A stretch of 15,958 nucleotides of DNA from DAOVGU01 sp030637775 [NCBI: bacterium] (GTDB taxonomy: Bacteria > Ratteibacteria > UBA8468), in NCBI GenBank assembly GCA_030637775.1, contig DAOWFY010000033.1, positions 1 to 15,958 on the forward strand, in the 5' to 3' direction. Below the pieces are notes generated by a model. That model was not told the DNA's origin and did not search any database. It saw nothing but the letters and a program-made list of their open reading frames with translations. Position numbers and translations under genes: made by a program. Shown here one piece after another: positions 1 through 6,662 of the stretch (the first letter of the stretch is position 1; every line of letters begins with the position of its first letter).

Positions 1-2
1 GT

Positions 3-347
3 CCGCTTAGATTCGGAACAATATTCTTTACCGAAAAGGCCCCGGTAATTGAAATCCATCCCTTAAAGGAAAAGGGATGGATTTCTCTCCGGGTAAAAAA
101 TATAAAAGGGGGAAGGGAGGAATTGATTCTCCAAACCACATCCTTCAGTGCAGAAAGTCAACCGACTACTTCCTCTCTTTCAATAGAGCTTTCTCCAGGA
201 GAGGAAAGGAGATTGAAATTTCCTTATCGAAAGAAAAATAGTTTCTCGCTTCTGATTGAAGCCCTCTTTCCAAAAGAAAAGCAGCCCTTCTTCCGCTCAA
301 TTATTCCCCTACCGAGCCCCCCTATTCAGAAATCTTCCTTAAAATAG
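3..347 (+). CDS. Partial protein of unknown function, C-terminal end
   Basis: The reading frame is open from base 3 to a TAG at 345-347, giving about 114 residues with no stop, so the gene begins left of the window. A TTG at 123 could be read as a start, but the frame continues sensibly upstream, so I treat it as the tail of a longer protein. The residues alternate hydrophobic and polar in a way that suggests a beta-sandwich (for example EIHPLKEKGWISLRVKNI), as in C-terminal domains of many envelope proteins or glycoside hydrolases. I do not recognise the family. It is the only gene on the plus strand, and it converges on the TPR gene with a 26-bp overlap of the 3' ends. Confidence 0.55.
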   Translation, partial: PLRFGTIFFTEKAPVIEIHPLKEKGWISLRVKNIKGGREELILQTTSFSAESQPTTSSLSIELSPGEERRLKFPYRKKNSFSLLIEALFPKEKQPFFRSIIPLPSPPIQKSSLK

Positions 348-1017
348 CCTTTGCTTTTGCTACCAGGTTCCTGTCGGTTGAGATCTCCATAATCTGGCTG
401 CAGAGCCGAATGAGATGCCGCGCAGCAATCCCTCTCTCGGTTGGGCTTTCTGTCTCCTCATAGATACCTTCCCAGAGAAGGAGTGCATCCTTATAGGAAC
501 CGACCTCCGTAGTGGCTCTGGCTAAAAATCTCTTAATGAAATCGGGACATTCCGGATGGGTAGTCGCAGCCTCAAGATAACGGACTGCTCCTCGATAGTC
601 CTCTAACCGGAAGTAAGAGATTACTCCCGCGTAAAATGGAATTTCCCAACTTGCCCCCGGATTATTTTCTAATCCCTTGGAGAGAATCCGGATAGAGAGC
701 TCTGGTCTTTTATTACTTAAAGTCAAGCCGGCAAGGCGATAGGCCATTATGAAGTGGGGGTCAAGATCAGTTATTCGCTCTATCTTTTGATAAATGGTAG
801 TAGCAATCTCATCGGTAATCTTTTTCGCCTCACCCATATACTGGATTGTCTCCACCCAGAGAACATCTGCCATAAGATTGTTAAAGCCAAGAGCCCCTCT
901 TTCGGAAAGATTAGCTGCTACTCTTACCTTATCTATTGTTAGAGAGCAGGGTACAAGCAAAATAACCAGACAGACAAGAATCAATATCGCCAACTTCTTT
1001 CTATTTATCTTTGCCAT
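322..1017 (-). CDS. Membrane-anchored tetratricopeptide-repeat protein
   Basis: The 231-residue product begins with a basic stretch and one hydrophobic segment at about residues 8-28, which anchors it in the inner membrane or acts as an uncleaved signal. The rest is predicted helical, in TPR-like pairs: about 75-110 (DPHFIMAYRLAGLTL), 115-150 (FYAGVISYFRLEDYRGAVRYLEAA) and 155-190. TPR domains hold protein partners and have no enzymatic motif. It is the last gene of the ABC-exporter group, 18 bp downstream of the permease, so a role as an accessory or scaffold protein of that transporter is inferred from position only. The segment NLMADVLWVETIQYMG resembles conserved hypothetical proteins found beside such ABC pairs. 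A specific function cannot be named. Confidence 0.8.
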   Translation of the reverse strand: MAKINRKKLAILILVCLVILLVPCSLTIDKVRVAANLSERGALGFNNLMADVLWVETIQYMGEAKKITDEIATTIYQKIERITDLDPHFIMAYRLAGLTLSNKRPELSIRILSKGLENNPGASWEIPFYAGVISYFRLEDYRGAVRYLEAATTHPECPDFIKRFLARATTEVGSYKDALLLWEGIYEETESPTERGIAARHLIRLCSQIMEISTDRNLVAKAKAILRKISE

Positions 1018-1035
1018 TTTCTTTTTTCTCCTTTC

Positions 1036-1797
1036 TTAAGCAAAATCTTTACTCTTGAAAACCAGAGCCGAGGCTAAAATCATGATTGATGAGTAAAGAA
1101 GGCCGTAGACAATCACCGCAAAGATCATTGAGCCAGGGACATTAAGATTATGAGCTACCGGCCCTCTAATATTAAAATACTGTAAGTTCGGCAGGGCAAA
1201 ATAGAGGAGATTCCCGAAGAACTTGACTACCACATTTCCTGCCCTTTGCACCAAAAATGGTAACTGATAGGTGAGATGTCCGAAGACGAAAATTATGAAG
1301 GTGAAGACGGAGGCCACCATCCCCGAGAAAAAGGTAGAAAAGAAGATGGCGATAGAGGCAAGTAGTATCGCCTCAAAGAAGACCAAGACCACTCCATTAA
1401 CAAGAGCCGCCGTTGCTATCCCTTTTATGGCGACAATGATTAAAAATCCCACTCCCATAATCGCCGTCATCATCAAGATGGTTAATGCTGCGGCCAAAAA
1501 TTCCCCTAACAGAAACTCATGTTTCTTAACCGGTTTAGCTAAGAGGATCTGAATTGTCTTGGACTCTATCTCCTTTGCTACCACCGTGGAACCTACCAGA
1601 ATTGCAACAAGTATCGAAAAAGCAGCGATTCCGGCCAATCCCACATCCTTCATCAATTTTCCCTCCTGCCCTGCCGTTAAAGTCCCATAGAGGCTGGCAT
1701 AAGCAATGGTGATGAGGCAGAAAACCGCCATTACATAGAGGATTTTACTACGCATAAGCCTCTTAAAACTATTCACTCCAATTGTCCAGATATTCAT
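1036..1797 (-). CDS. ABC transporter permease, ABC-2 type
   Basis: The 253-residue protein has about six hydrophobic segments, roughly at residues 20-40, 58-78, 105-130, 135-160, 165-190 and 222-245. Between segments two and three is the motif VVAKEIESKTIQILLAKPV, characteristic of ABC-2 permeases of the NosY/Gld type (E-I-E-x-K-T-I-x-x-L-L). It would form the membrane channel of an exporter driven by the ATPase encoded just upstream. Its ATG overlaps the ATPase stop by 4 bp (ATGA), the usual sign of translational coupling. The substrate cannot be read from the sequence; related pairs export drugs, lipids or polysaccharides, or are needed for gliding or copper-enzyme maturation. Complete, with nothing missing. 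Confidence 0.9.
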   Translation of the reverse strand: MNIWTIGVNSFKRLMRSKILYVMAVFCLITIAYASLYGTLTAGQEGKLMKDVGLAGIAAFSILVAILVGSTVVAKEIESKTIQILLAKPVKKHEFLLGEFLAAALTILMMTAIMGVGFLIIVAIKGIATAALVNGVVLVFFEAILLASIAIFFSTFFSGMVASVFTFIIFVFGHLTYQLPFLVQRAGNVVVKFFGNLLYFALPNLQYFNIRGPVAHNLNVPGSMIFAVIVYGLLYSSIMILASALVFKSKDFA

Positions 1798-2738
1798 TTT
1801 TCTCTCCTTTCATCAGGTTTATACTCTTCTCTGCCAATGGCTTTTAGAAAAAAATCCTCCAAAGACTCCTTCTTTGGCACTATCGAAAGACGCTTGCCGC
1901 CGTAATGCTTAATCAAACCCACAACCTCATCCGCTAAAGCCTCCTCCTCAACATCAAATATTATTCTATTCTCCTCCTTTCTTAACTTTTTAACTCTTCC
2001 CTCCAATTTAGCAAGTGCCTCTCCCCTAAGGCCCTCAGCGGAAATCTCCACCTCCTTTGTAGCAAGTAGTTCATCCAATTTACCGGTAGTGATCAATCTA
2101 CCTTCACAAAGGATGCCAATATGGTCGCACATTAATTCTACATCATGCAGCACATGAGAGCAAAAAAAGATTGTCTTTCCCTCCGCTCTCACCTTGGAGA
2201 TGATGTTCCGAATCTCCTTTCGTCCCATCGGGTCAAGTCCGGTAATCGGCTCATCAAGAAAGATTAATTTAGGATCATTGATTAGGGCCTGAGCAATACC
2301 GATGCGCTGCAGCATCCCTCGAGAAAAGCGACGAAGAATTTGTTTTCTCTCCTCAGTAAGGCCAACCAGAGTAAGAAGTTGCTCAACTTTGTTAACCCGG
2401 TCTCTTCTGGGGATATGAAATATCTTACCAAAGAAATCAAGAAATTCCTCCGCAGAAAGGTCCTCATAAAAATAAGGGTTTTCTGGGAGAAAACCCAAAT
2501 CCTTCCTGACGTCGGTCTCGCTAACTTCCTTTCCCAAAACCCAGGCTCTTCCCGAAGTAGGAGCAATCAGGTTCAAGAGGAGTTTTATGGTCGTGGTCTT
2601 CCCAGCCGCATTGGGACCGAGAAATCCATAGATTTGATTGACCGGAACTTCCAAATTAAGATTATCAAGAGCTTTTGTCCCTCTGCCACCACGATAGACC
2701 TTGGTTAAATTCTCTGTCTTAATCGCTAATGATGTCAT
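1794..2738 (-). CDS. ABC transporter ATP-binding protein (CcmA/NosF-like)
   Basis: This 314-residue cytoplasmic ATPase powers the ABC-2 permease that follows it. Walker A is GPNAAGKTT at residues 41-49, the ABC signature is FSRGM at about 140, and Walker B is LIFLDEP at about 162 with the catalytic glutamate, followed by the switch histidine in CSHVLHDVE. The C-terminal 90 residues form the DUF4162-like extension common in exporters of this class. Walker A has Ala where Gly is commoner (GPNG), a tolerated variant. The ATG has no clear Shine-Dalgarno, but a good sigma-70-type promoter lies so close upstream that the transcript may be almost leaderless (see the promoter entry). This gene therefore probably begins a separate unit from the prs operon. 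Confidence 0.93.
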   Translation of the reverse strand: MTSLAIKTENLTKVYRGGRGTKALDNLNLEVPVNQIYGFLGPNAAGKTTTIKLLLNLIAPTSGRAWVLGKEVSETDVRKDLGFLPENPYFYEDLSAEEFLDFFGKIFHIPRRDRVNKVEQLLTLVGLTEERKQILRRFSRGMLQRIGIAQALINDPKLIFLDEPITGLDPMGRKEIRNIISKVRAEGKTIFFCSHVLHDVELMCDHIGILCEGRLITTGKLDELLATKEVEISAEGLRGEALAKLEGRVKKLRKEENRIIFDVEEEALADEVVGLIKHYGGKRLSIVPKKESLEDFFLKAIGREEYKPDERREK

Positions 2739-2750
2739 AACTGTTTTTAG

Positions 2751-2778
2751 ATATTACCACATAAAACAATCCTGTCAA
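2751..2778 (-). promoter_or_regulatory. Predicted sigma-70-type promoter of the ABC operon
   Basis: On the minus strand there is a perfect -35 TTGACA (2773-2778), a 16-bp spacer, then TAATAT (2751-2756, four of six matches to TATAAT) preceded by TGG, which fits an extended -10. Only 12 bp separate the -10 from the ABC ATPase ATG. Transcription would therefore start about five or six bases before the start codon, consistent with the missing Shine-Dalgarno. This is prediction from sequence only. Confidence 0.6.
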
Positions 2779-2787
2779 CATATACAA

Positions 2788-2898
2788 AGGCGAGGGAGTT
2801 TCTGTAGCGGCATTAGACCCCGTATGAATGCTTAAGCAGAGGAGGAGTCCATAGCGAGCATCTCTGCGAGCGTGCCGCCTAAGAAACTGCCCGAGCCT
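2788..2898 (-). other. Intergenic palindromic element, candidate structured RNA or repeat
   Basis: This 111-base stretch fills most of the gap between prs and the ABC promoter and is more GC-rich than its surroundings. Several complementary blocks nest from the outside in: AGGC 2788-2791 with GCCT 2895-2898, GGG 2794-2796 with CCC 2890-2892, GTTTCT 2798-2803 with AGAAAC 2882-2887, and GCGGCA 2807-2812 with TGCCGC 2873-2878. Inside, GCAGAG 2836-2841 pairs with CTCTGC 2862-2867, and 2816-2821 pairs with 2844-2849; the latter needs one G-U pair that is legal only in a minus-strand transcript. Those two inner pairings cross, so they are either a pseudoknot or alternatives. TGCTTAAGCA (2829-2838) is a perfect palindrome. 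No U-tract follows, so it is not an ordinary terminator. I do not recognise the family. Confidence 0.5.
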
Positions 2899-2901
2899 CC
2901 T

Positions 2902-3837
2902 TTAAATAAACAGGGAACTGACACTTTTTTCTAAGTGGATACATTTGATTGCTTCTCCCAGAAGAGAGGCAACGGAGAGAACCTTAATCTTTTTAAATTT
3001 CTTTTCTTCCCTTAAGGGGATGGTATTGGTAATGATAAGTGCCTTTATGGCAGAGACCGCAATATTCTGGGTAGCCTTCCCGGAAAGTACCCCATGAGTG
3101 ATACTCGCATAAATATTTCTTGCACCATTTTCCTTCAAGGTAGTTGCTGCCTCACAAAGTGTCCCTCCGGTAGCGATAAGATCATCAACAATAACTACAT
3201 TCTTTCCTTTAATTTCGCCAATGACATTCATCATCTCTACGCTCTCAGGAGAATTTCTCCTTTTATCCACAACGGCAAGGGAGGCATGTAATCTCTTGGC
3301 AAATGCTCTGGCGGCCTTAATACTGCCTACATCAGGGGCAACGACCACCAAATTAGAAAGATTCAGTCCCCGGAAATATTTAATCAAGACCGGGGCGGCA
3401 AAAAGATGATCGAGCGGAATGTCAAAAAAACCCTGAATCTGAGGGGTATGGAGATCCATTGTCAGCACTCGGTTTGCTCCCGCGGCCGTGATAAGATTGG
3501 CCACCAGCTTAGCGGTAATTGGTACCCTTGGCTGATCTTTCCAATCCTGCCGGGCATAACCATAATAGGGTAATACCGCAGTGATCCTTTCTGCAGAAGC
3601 TCTTCTTGCCGCATCAATCATCACTAAAAGTTCCATCAGATTTTCATTCACCGGAGAAGATATGGACTGAACAACAAAGACATCTGTACCCCGGACATTC
3701 TCCTCAATCTTTACCGAAACCTCCCCATCAGAAAACCGGCCCACCTTTACCTTACCTAAAGGAAGTTTTAAATAATTACAGATTTTCTCAGCTAATTGCC
3801 GATTGCTATTGCCCGTGAAGATTTTACATTGATCCAT
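2902..3837 (-). CDS. prs: Ribose-phosphate pyrophosphokinase (PRPP synthetase)
   Basis: It transfers pyrophosphate from ATP to ribose 5-phosphate, making PRPP for purine, pyrimidine, histidine, tryptophan and NAD synthesis in the cytoplasm. The 311 residues match the usual length of about 310-320. The catalytic flexible loop is at 96-107 (RQD then K100 and PRVPI), the metal/ATP histidine is H130 in DLHTPQIQGFF, and the PRPP-binding loop is 217-226 (VDDLIATGGT). Two positions differ from the commonest family sequence: W99 where Arg is usual (RQDRK), and A222 where Asp is usual (DDxIDTxGT). Neither is expected to abolish activity. Its ATG lies inside the 3' end of the glmU gene (14-bp overlap) with AAAGGGGAAAGA in front as ribosome site. 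The glmU-prs pairing is the same as in Bacillus. Confidence 0.96.
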   Translation of the reverse strand: MDQCKIFTGNSNRQLAEKICNYLKLPLGKVKVGRFSDGEVSVKIEENVRGTDVFVVQSISSPVNENLMELLVMIDAARRASAERITAVLPYYGYARQDWKDQPRVPITAKLVANLITAAGANRVLTMDLHTPQIQGFFDIPLDHLFAAPVLIKYFRGLNLSNLVVVAPDVGSIKAARAFAKRLHASLAVVDKRRNSPESVEMMNVIGEIKGKNVVIVDDLIATGGTLCEAATTLKENGARNIYASITHGVLSGKATQNIAVSAIKALIITNTIPLREEKKFKKIKVLSVASLLGEAIKCIHLEKSVSSLFI

Positions 3838-4573
3838 TCTTTCCCCTTTTTAAAATCTCCTCTGCCCTTATCAGATCTTCCTTGCGGTTAATCCCTAAGA
3901 TCTCATCAGGGTCATCTGTCCGGTAAGAAGCAATCCTCTTTCCTCTTCTCCTAAGAATCCTAATGGTATCGGTAAGGTAATATTCATTCTTGATATTATC
4001 CGGTTTAATTTCGCAAAGCGCAGCAAAGAGTAACTCTTTCTGAAAGATGTAAACACCGGCATTAATCTCTCTGATGAAGCGCTCTTTTGGAGAAGCGTCG
4101 AGTTCCTCAATAATTCCCTCAACCGAACCATCTCCATTCCTTAAAATCCTTCCATAACCTGTAGGATCAAGGAAATTTGTGGTAAGGATTGTTGCCGCCG
4201 CCTTTTCCTTTTTATGGATGGCAATAAGATTCTTCAAGGTGGAAAGTGTCAAAAGAGGTGTATCGCCACAGAGCACTAAAATATCATTTTTGCAGAAGGA
4301 AAGGTAAGGCTCTACCTGTCGGACTGCGTGCCCTGTACCCAAAAGTCCCCTTTGTTCCACAAACTCTATCTTTTCTCCTTCTAACTCTTTTTTCACCTCC
4401 TCCTTTTGATGACCAACAACCACAATAATCCTCTCTAAATTCAATCCTTTTAACTTAGAGATGATATAGAGGAGCATCGACCTTCCAAAAAGGCGTGTTA
4501 GAACCTTCTGACCATTGGAATTCATCCTTGTTCCCAGACCTGCCGCCAAAACAATCGCAATTAAACCTTCCAT
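3824..4573 (-). CDS. glmU: Single-domain UDP-N-acetylglucosamine pyrophosphorylase (GlmU N-terminal type)
   Basis: The protein is a nucleotidyltransferase of the GlmU type that should make UDP-GlcNAc from GlcNAc-1-phosphate and UTP for peptidoglycan and outer-membrane sugars. The nucleotide loop LAAGLGTRM is at residues 9-17, followed by QKVL with the substrate lysine K23 (the family usually has PKVL). Further on come LLGTGHAVRQ, the metal aspartate in LCGDTPLL, GYGRI, EINAGVYIF and NEYYLTD, all in the usual order. At 249 residues it ends where the left-handed beta-helix acetyltransferase domain of a full GlmU (about 450 residues) would begin, so it lacks GlcN-1-P acetyltransferase activity. 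It reads straight through to a stop overlapping prs by 14 bp, so this is not a recent frameshift. Pyrophosphorylase family is confident; the exact sugar is inferred. Confidence 0.85.
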   Translation of the reverse strand: MEGLIAIVLAAGLGTRMNSNGQKVLTRLFGRSMLLYIISKLKGLNLERIIVVVGHQKEEVKKELEGEKIEFVEQRGLLGTGHAVRQVEPYLSFCKNDILVLCGDTPLLTLSTLKNLIAIHKKEKAAATILTTNFLDPTGYGRILRNGDGSVEGIIEELDASPKERFIREINAGVYIFQKELLFAALCEIKPDNIKNEYYLTDTIRILRRRGKRIASYRTDDPDEILGINRKEDLIRAEEILKRGKNGSM

Positions 4574-4582
4574 GATTCTTTA

Positions 4583-4759
4583 TTATTTCGCATAAAGAAC
4601 TTCTCCGCGAGAAACAATCTCCTGGAGAAATTGATCTCCCCTTTCTAATCTTCCATAAGCGAAAGATCCAAATAGAAGAATTTTCTCCGGCTGGTAAGCA
4701 ACCTTCAATTTCTCTACAATAGCTGAGATTGTTTTTCTTGCTTCACGATTATTTGTCAT
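4583..4759 (-). pseudogene. Remnant of a minimal nucleotidyltransferase (MNT/MntA type) with internal deletion
   Basis: A 58-codon minus-strand frame starts at ATG 4757-4759 and ends at TAA 4583-4585. The first half matches the start of small nucleotidyltransferases: a helix, then ILLFGSFAYGR, the GSxxxG motif of the pol-beta superfamily. In intact relatives this motif is followed by a Ser-Asp-x-Asp metal site and about 40 further residues. Here the frame passes directly into LERGDQFLQEIVSRGEVLYAK, which resembles the C-terminal end of the same family. The catalytic aspartates are absent, so this looks like an in-frame deletion derivative with both ends kept. It lies 24 bp after the DUF1284 gene and 9 bp before glmU. 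No HEPN partner is visible. Confidence 0.65.
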
Positions 4760-4783
4760 TTCTCTGAATTTCTGTTTACTTTT

Positions 4784-5254
4784 TTAATCAATATCTTCAT
4801 ATTTCTTTAAAAATGAAGAGAGCGTCACCAGACCCTTCTCATATTTCTTCTGAAATTTTGGTCCTCCTATCATCTCATCATCAAGAATTGGAATCCGCTC
4901 GGATAATAATTTCACAAGATCTCTTAGCTTCACTACTGAGTCGAATTGTAATCCGAGAGATCGTAAGACTCGTTTATTCGCCCTATTCACTCCCTCGACT
5001 ACACTTGGGTTTTTGGCACTCGAACAACTATGTCTCTTTCCCCACACAGATCCCTTCTTATCCTCAACAAGCCGCTCGCATTTCATGCAAATATCATCGT
5101 ATTCCTCAACAAGTTCCACTTCAACATTCGGGTCAGATTTTATCTTCTCAATCACCTCATTAAATCCTTGGCTGTTGTAACTCTTCGGATAATACCCTTG
5201 ACCAAAATAACCAATGACGTATGTAGGATGGTAGGGTCTTAACCGTATTCTCAT
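4784..5254 (-). CDS. DUF1284-family protein
   Basis: The 156-residue product starts MRIRLRPYHPTYVIGYFGQGY and continues to VELVEEYDDICMKC, matching the DUF1284 pattern (RLRPHH, GxGY, a central helix, then DDIC). Cysteines C56, C59 and C77, with H75, could bind a metal or cluster. The HHxxC usually seen at the N-terminus is changed here to YHPTY, so one ligand of the typical set may be missing. No function is established for the family. The start is supported by GGGAGG eight bases upstream. That ribosome site lies just beyond the 3' end of the tRNA-Gln, whose end is 22 bp before the ATG, so the mRNA leader would be made by cutting out the tRNA. Typical spoVG-glmU clusters lack this gene, so it may be an insertion with the remnant downstream. 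Confidence 0.75.
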   Translation of the reverse strand: MRIRLRPYHPTYVIGYFGQGYYPKSYNSQGFNEVIEKIKSDPNVEVELVEEYDDICMKCERLVEDKKGSVWGKRHSCSSAKNPSVVEGVNRANKRVLRSLGLQFDSVVKLRDLVKLLSERIPILDDEMIGGPKFQKKYEKGLVTLSSFLKKYEDID

Positions 5255-5276
5255 TTCAATATCCTCCCGAGCCTAC

Positions 5277-5347
5277 CTGCCCGGCGAGGGTTCGAACCTC
5301 GGATCTCGGCTCCAAAGGCCGGTGTGTTACCATTACACCACCGGGCA
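5277..5347 (-). tRNA. tRNA-Gln (anticodon UUG)
   Basis: A complete 71-base cloverleaf can be drawn on the minus strand. The acceptor TGCCCGG pairs with CCGGGCA (discriminator G), the D arm is GTGT/ACAC around AATGGTA, and the anticodon arm is CCGGC, loop CTTTGGA, GCCGA. Anticodon TTG is at loop positions 34-36. The T arm is CGAGG, TTCGAAC, CCTCG. The base of the anticodon stem is a C-A mismatch. The CCA tail is not encoded. The gene begins 10 bp after the spoVG stop and ends 22 bp before the DUF1284 start, with no promoter or terminator visible on either side. It is therefore probably cut from a polycistronic transcript. Confidence 0.95.
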
Positions 5348-5357
5348 ACTCATCACT

Positions 5358-5762
5358 TTATTTTTTCTGTGTCTCGCCTCGCTTTGGCGTTGGATTTGCT
5401 TTTTCCTTCTCATAGGCCTCCAAAACTATCTTCTGGAGGTAATTCCTGAACTCTGTGGTAATCGGGTGAGCCAAATCGCGATGTTCGCTGGAAGAATCTC
5501 CCTCTTCTTTGGGAGCGGTTGCCACTTCAAGTGCTGCTCCGCACTGTCCACAGAACTTGGCCCGAAGAGGATTCTTCGCCATACATTTCGGACAGGGCTT
5601 CTGTAGTCTCCGACTGGGCATTGCTACAAAGAGTCCACTTCTGCCCTCAATGACACGAAGATCCTTAACCACAAAATTGTTATCAAAGGTTATTGAAGCA
5701 TATGCTCTTAACCGACTATTCGGTTTCTCCATCAGGGTAATCCTTGTCTCTGTAATCTCCAT
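5358..5762 (-). CDS. spoVG: SpoVG-family regulator with an inserted zinc ribbon
   Basis: SpoVG proteins are small dimeric nucleic-acid-binding regulators, first known from sporulation and septation in Firmicutes and later found in many bacteria. Residues 1-52 show the family core (ITETRITLM, RAYASITFDNNFVVKDLRVIEG, LFVAMPSRR), and 94-120 show its end (HRDLAHPITTEFRNYLQKIVLEAYE). Between them, where Bacillus SpoVG has only a few residues, lies CPKC (C57, C60) and CGQC (C71, C74), a four-cysteine zinc ribbon. This raises the length to 134 from the usual 85-100. From memory, a similar zinc-ribbon SpoVG occurs in Planctomycetes and relatives. A strong AAGGAG lies in front of the ATG. It sits directly after ispE and upstream of glmU-prs, as in Bacillus. 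A function in sporulation should not be assumed. Confidence 0.92.
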   Translation of the reverse strand: MEITETRITLMEKPNSRLRAYASITFDNNFVVKDLRVIEGRSGLFVAMPSRRLQKPCPKCMAKNPLRAKFCGQCGAALEVATAPKEEGDSSSEHRDLAHPITTEFRNYLQKIVLEAYEKEKANPTPKRGETQKK

Positions 5763-5774
5763 CTTTTTCTCCTT

Positions 5775-6662
5775 TTAGTCTTGCTCGTCGCTATCGCGAC
5801 CTTCCTTGCTTTCAACAACAAATACCTTTCCTCTTTTCAGTCGGGAAGCAATACCTGATGCATCTTCCTTGCTTCGGGCAATGCCAAAGAGAGACCCTCC
5901 ACTTCCTGACATCAAAGCACCTAAAGCTCCACTCTTTCTGAGAGTTTTCTTAAAATCCTTAATCTCTGGATATTTCTTTAAACTCACCTCCTCTAATCTA
6001 TTAAAAAGATACTTTCCCATTTTCTCTAAATTGCCTTTATCAAGAGCAGATAATATCTTAATCCTATTCTTTCTCTTCGTCAAGTTTAGGCAAAGTTGAT
6101 GATAGACAGTCTCCGTGGAGACCCGAATTTCCGGAACTACAATTACATACCAGATCTTAGGAAAAGGGGAAAGAGGAAAAATCATCTCCCCCCTCCCCTT
6201 TACCAGACATCTCCCTTTTTTAAGAAAGAAAGGAACATCGGAGCCCAATTTTGTGGCCAAGCCAAGCAACCTCTCGGAAGGGAGGTTTATTCTCCAGAGT
6301 TTATTTAAGCCAAGCAAAGTTGTAGCCGCATTACTGCTTCCTCCACCTAAACCAGAAGACAAAGGAATATGCTTTTCAATTTTAATCCTTACACCCTGGT
6401 TTATCTTTAGCTCTGATTTTAAAAGTAGGGCCGCTTGATAAGCAAGATTCTTTTCTTGAGGAAGGCCTGTCCCGTCCACCGAAGCCGAGTTCTTTATTAA
6501 AGAGACCTCTATTCGGCCGGGACTCTCTTTCAAGGTAATCCGATCATAGAGGCTCACCGTATCAATAATTGACTCGATATTGTGGTAGCCGTCCTTTCTT
6601 TTCTCGATCACCTCCAACCAGAGATTGAGTTTTGCGGGTGAGCGTAGAAAGAGAGTTTTCAT
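5775..6662 (-). CDS. ispE: 4-diphosphocytidyl-2-C-methyl-D-erythritol kinase
   Basis: This GHMP kinase phosphorylates CDP-methylerythritol at the 2-OH in the MEP pathway of isoprenoid synthesis, in the cytoplasm. The 295 residues match the usual 280-300. Landmarks are SPAKLNL with active-site K11, GYHNIESI at 25-32, the ATP loop PLSSGLGGGSSNAA at 100-113, catalytic D141 in LGSDVPFF, and the third GHMP motif SGSGGSLFG near residue 255. Its ATG overlaps the grpE stop by 4 bp (ATGA), so it is translationally coupled. The spoVG ATG follows its stop by 12 bp. Complete and apparently functional. The organism therefore probably makes isoprenoids by the MEP route. Confidence 0.96.
   Translation of the reverse strand: MKTLFLRSPAKLNLWLEVIEKRKDGYHNIESIIDTVSLYDRITLKESPGRIEVSLIKNSASVDGTGLPQEKNLAYQAALLLKSELKINQGVRIKIEKHIPLSSGLGGGSSNAATTLLGLNKLWRINLPSERLLGLATKLGSDVPFFLKKGRCLVKGRGEMIFPLSPFPKIWYVIVVPEIRVSTETVYHQLCLNLTKRKNRIKILSALDKGNLEKMGKYLFNRLEEVSLKKYPEIKDFKKTLRKSGALGALMSGSGGSLFGIARSKEDASGIASRLKRGKVFVVESKEGRDSDEQD

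Noticed and set aside
2788-2898. SRP RNA, 6S RNA, tRNA or intrinsic terminator
   Set aside because: There is no SRP tetraloop motif, no 6S-like central bubble of about 180 nt, no TTCGA arm and no U-tract.
5322-5778. Plus-strand frames opposite spoVG and the tRNA
   Set aside because: They are antisense shadows of well-supported genes, with no recognisable domain.
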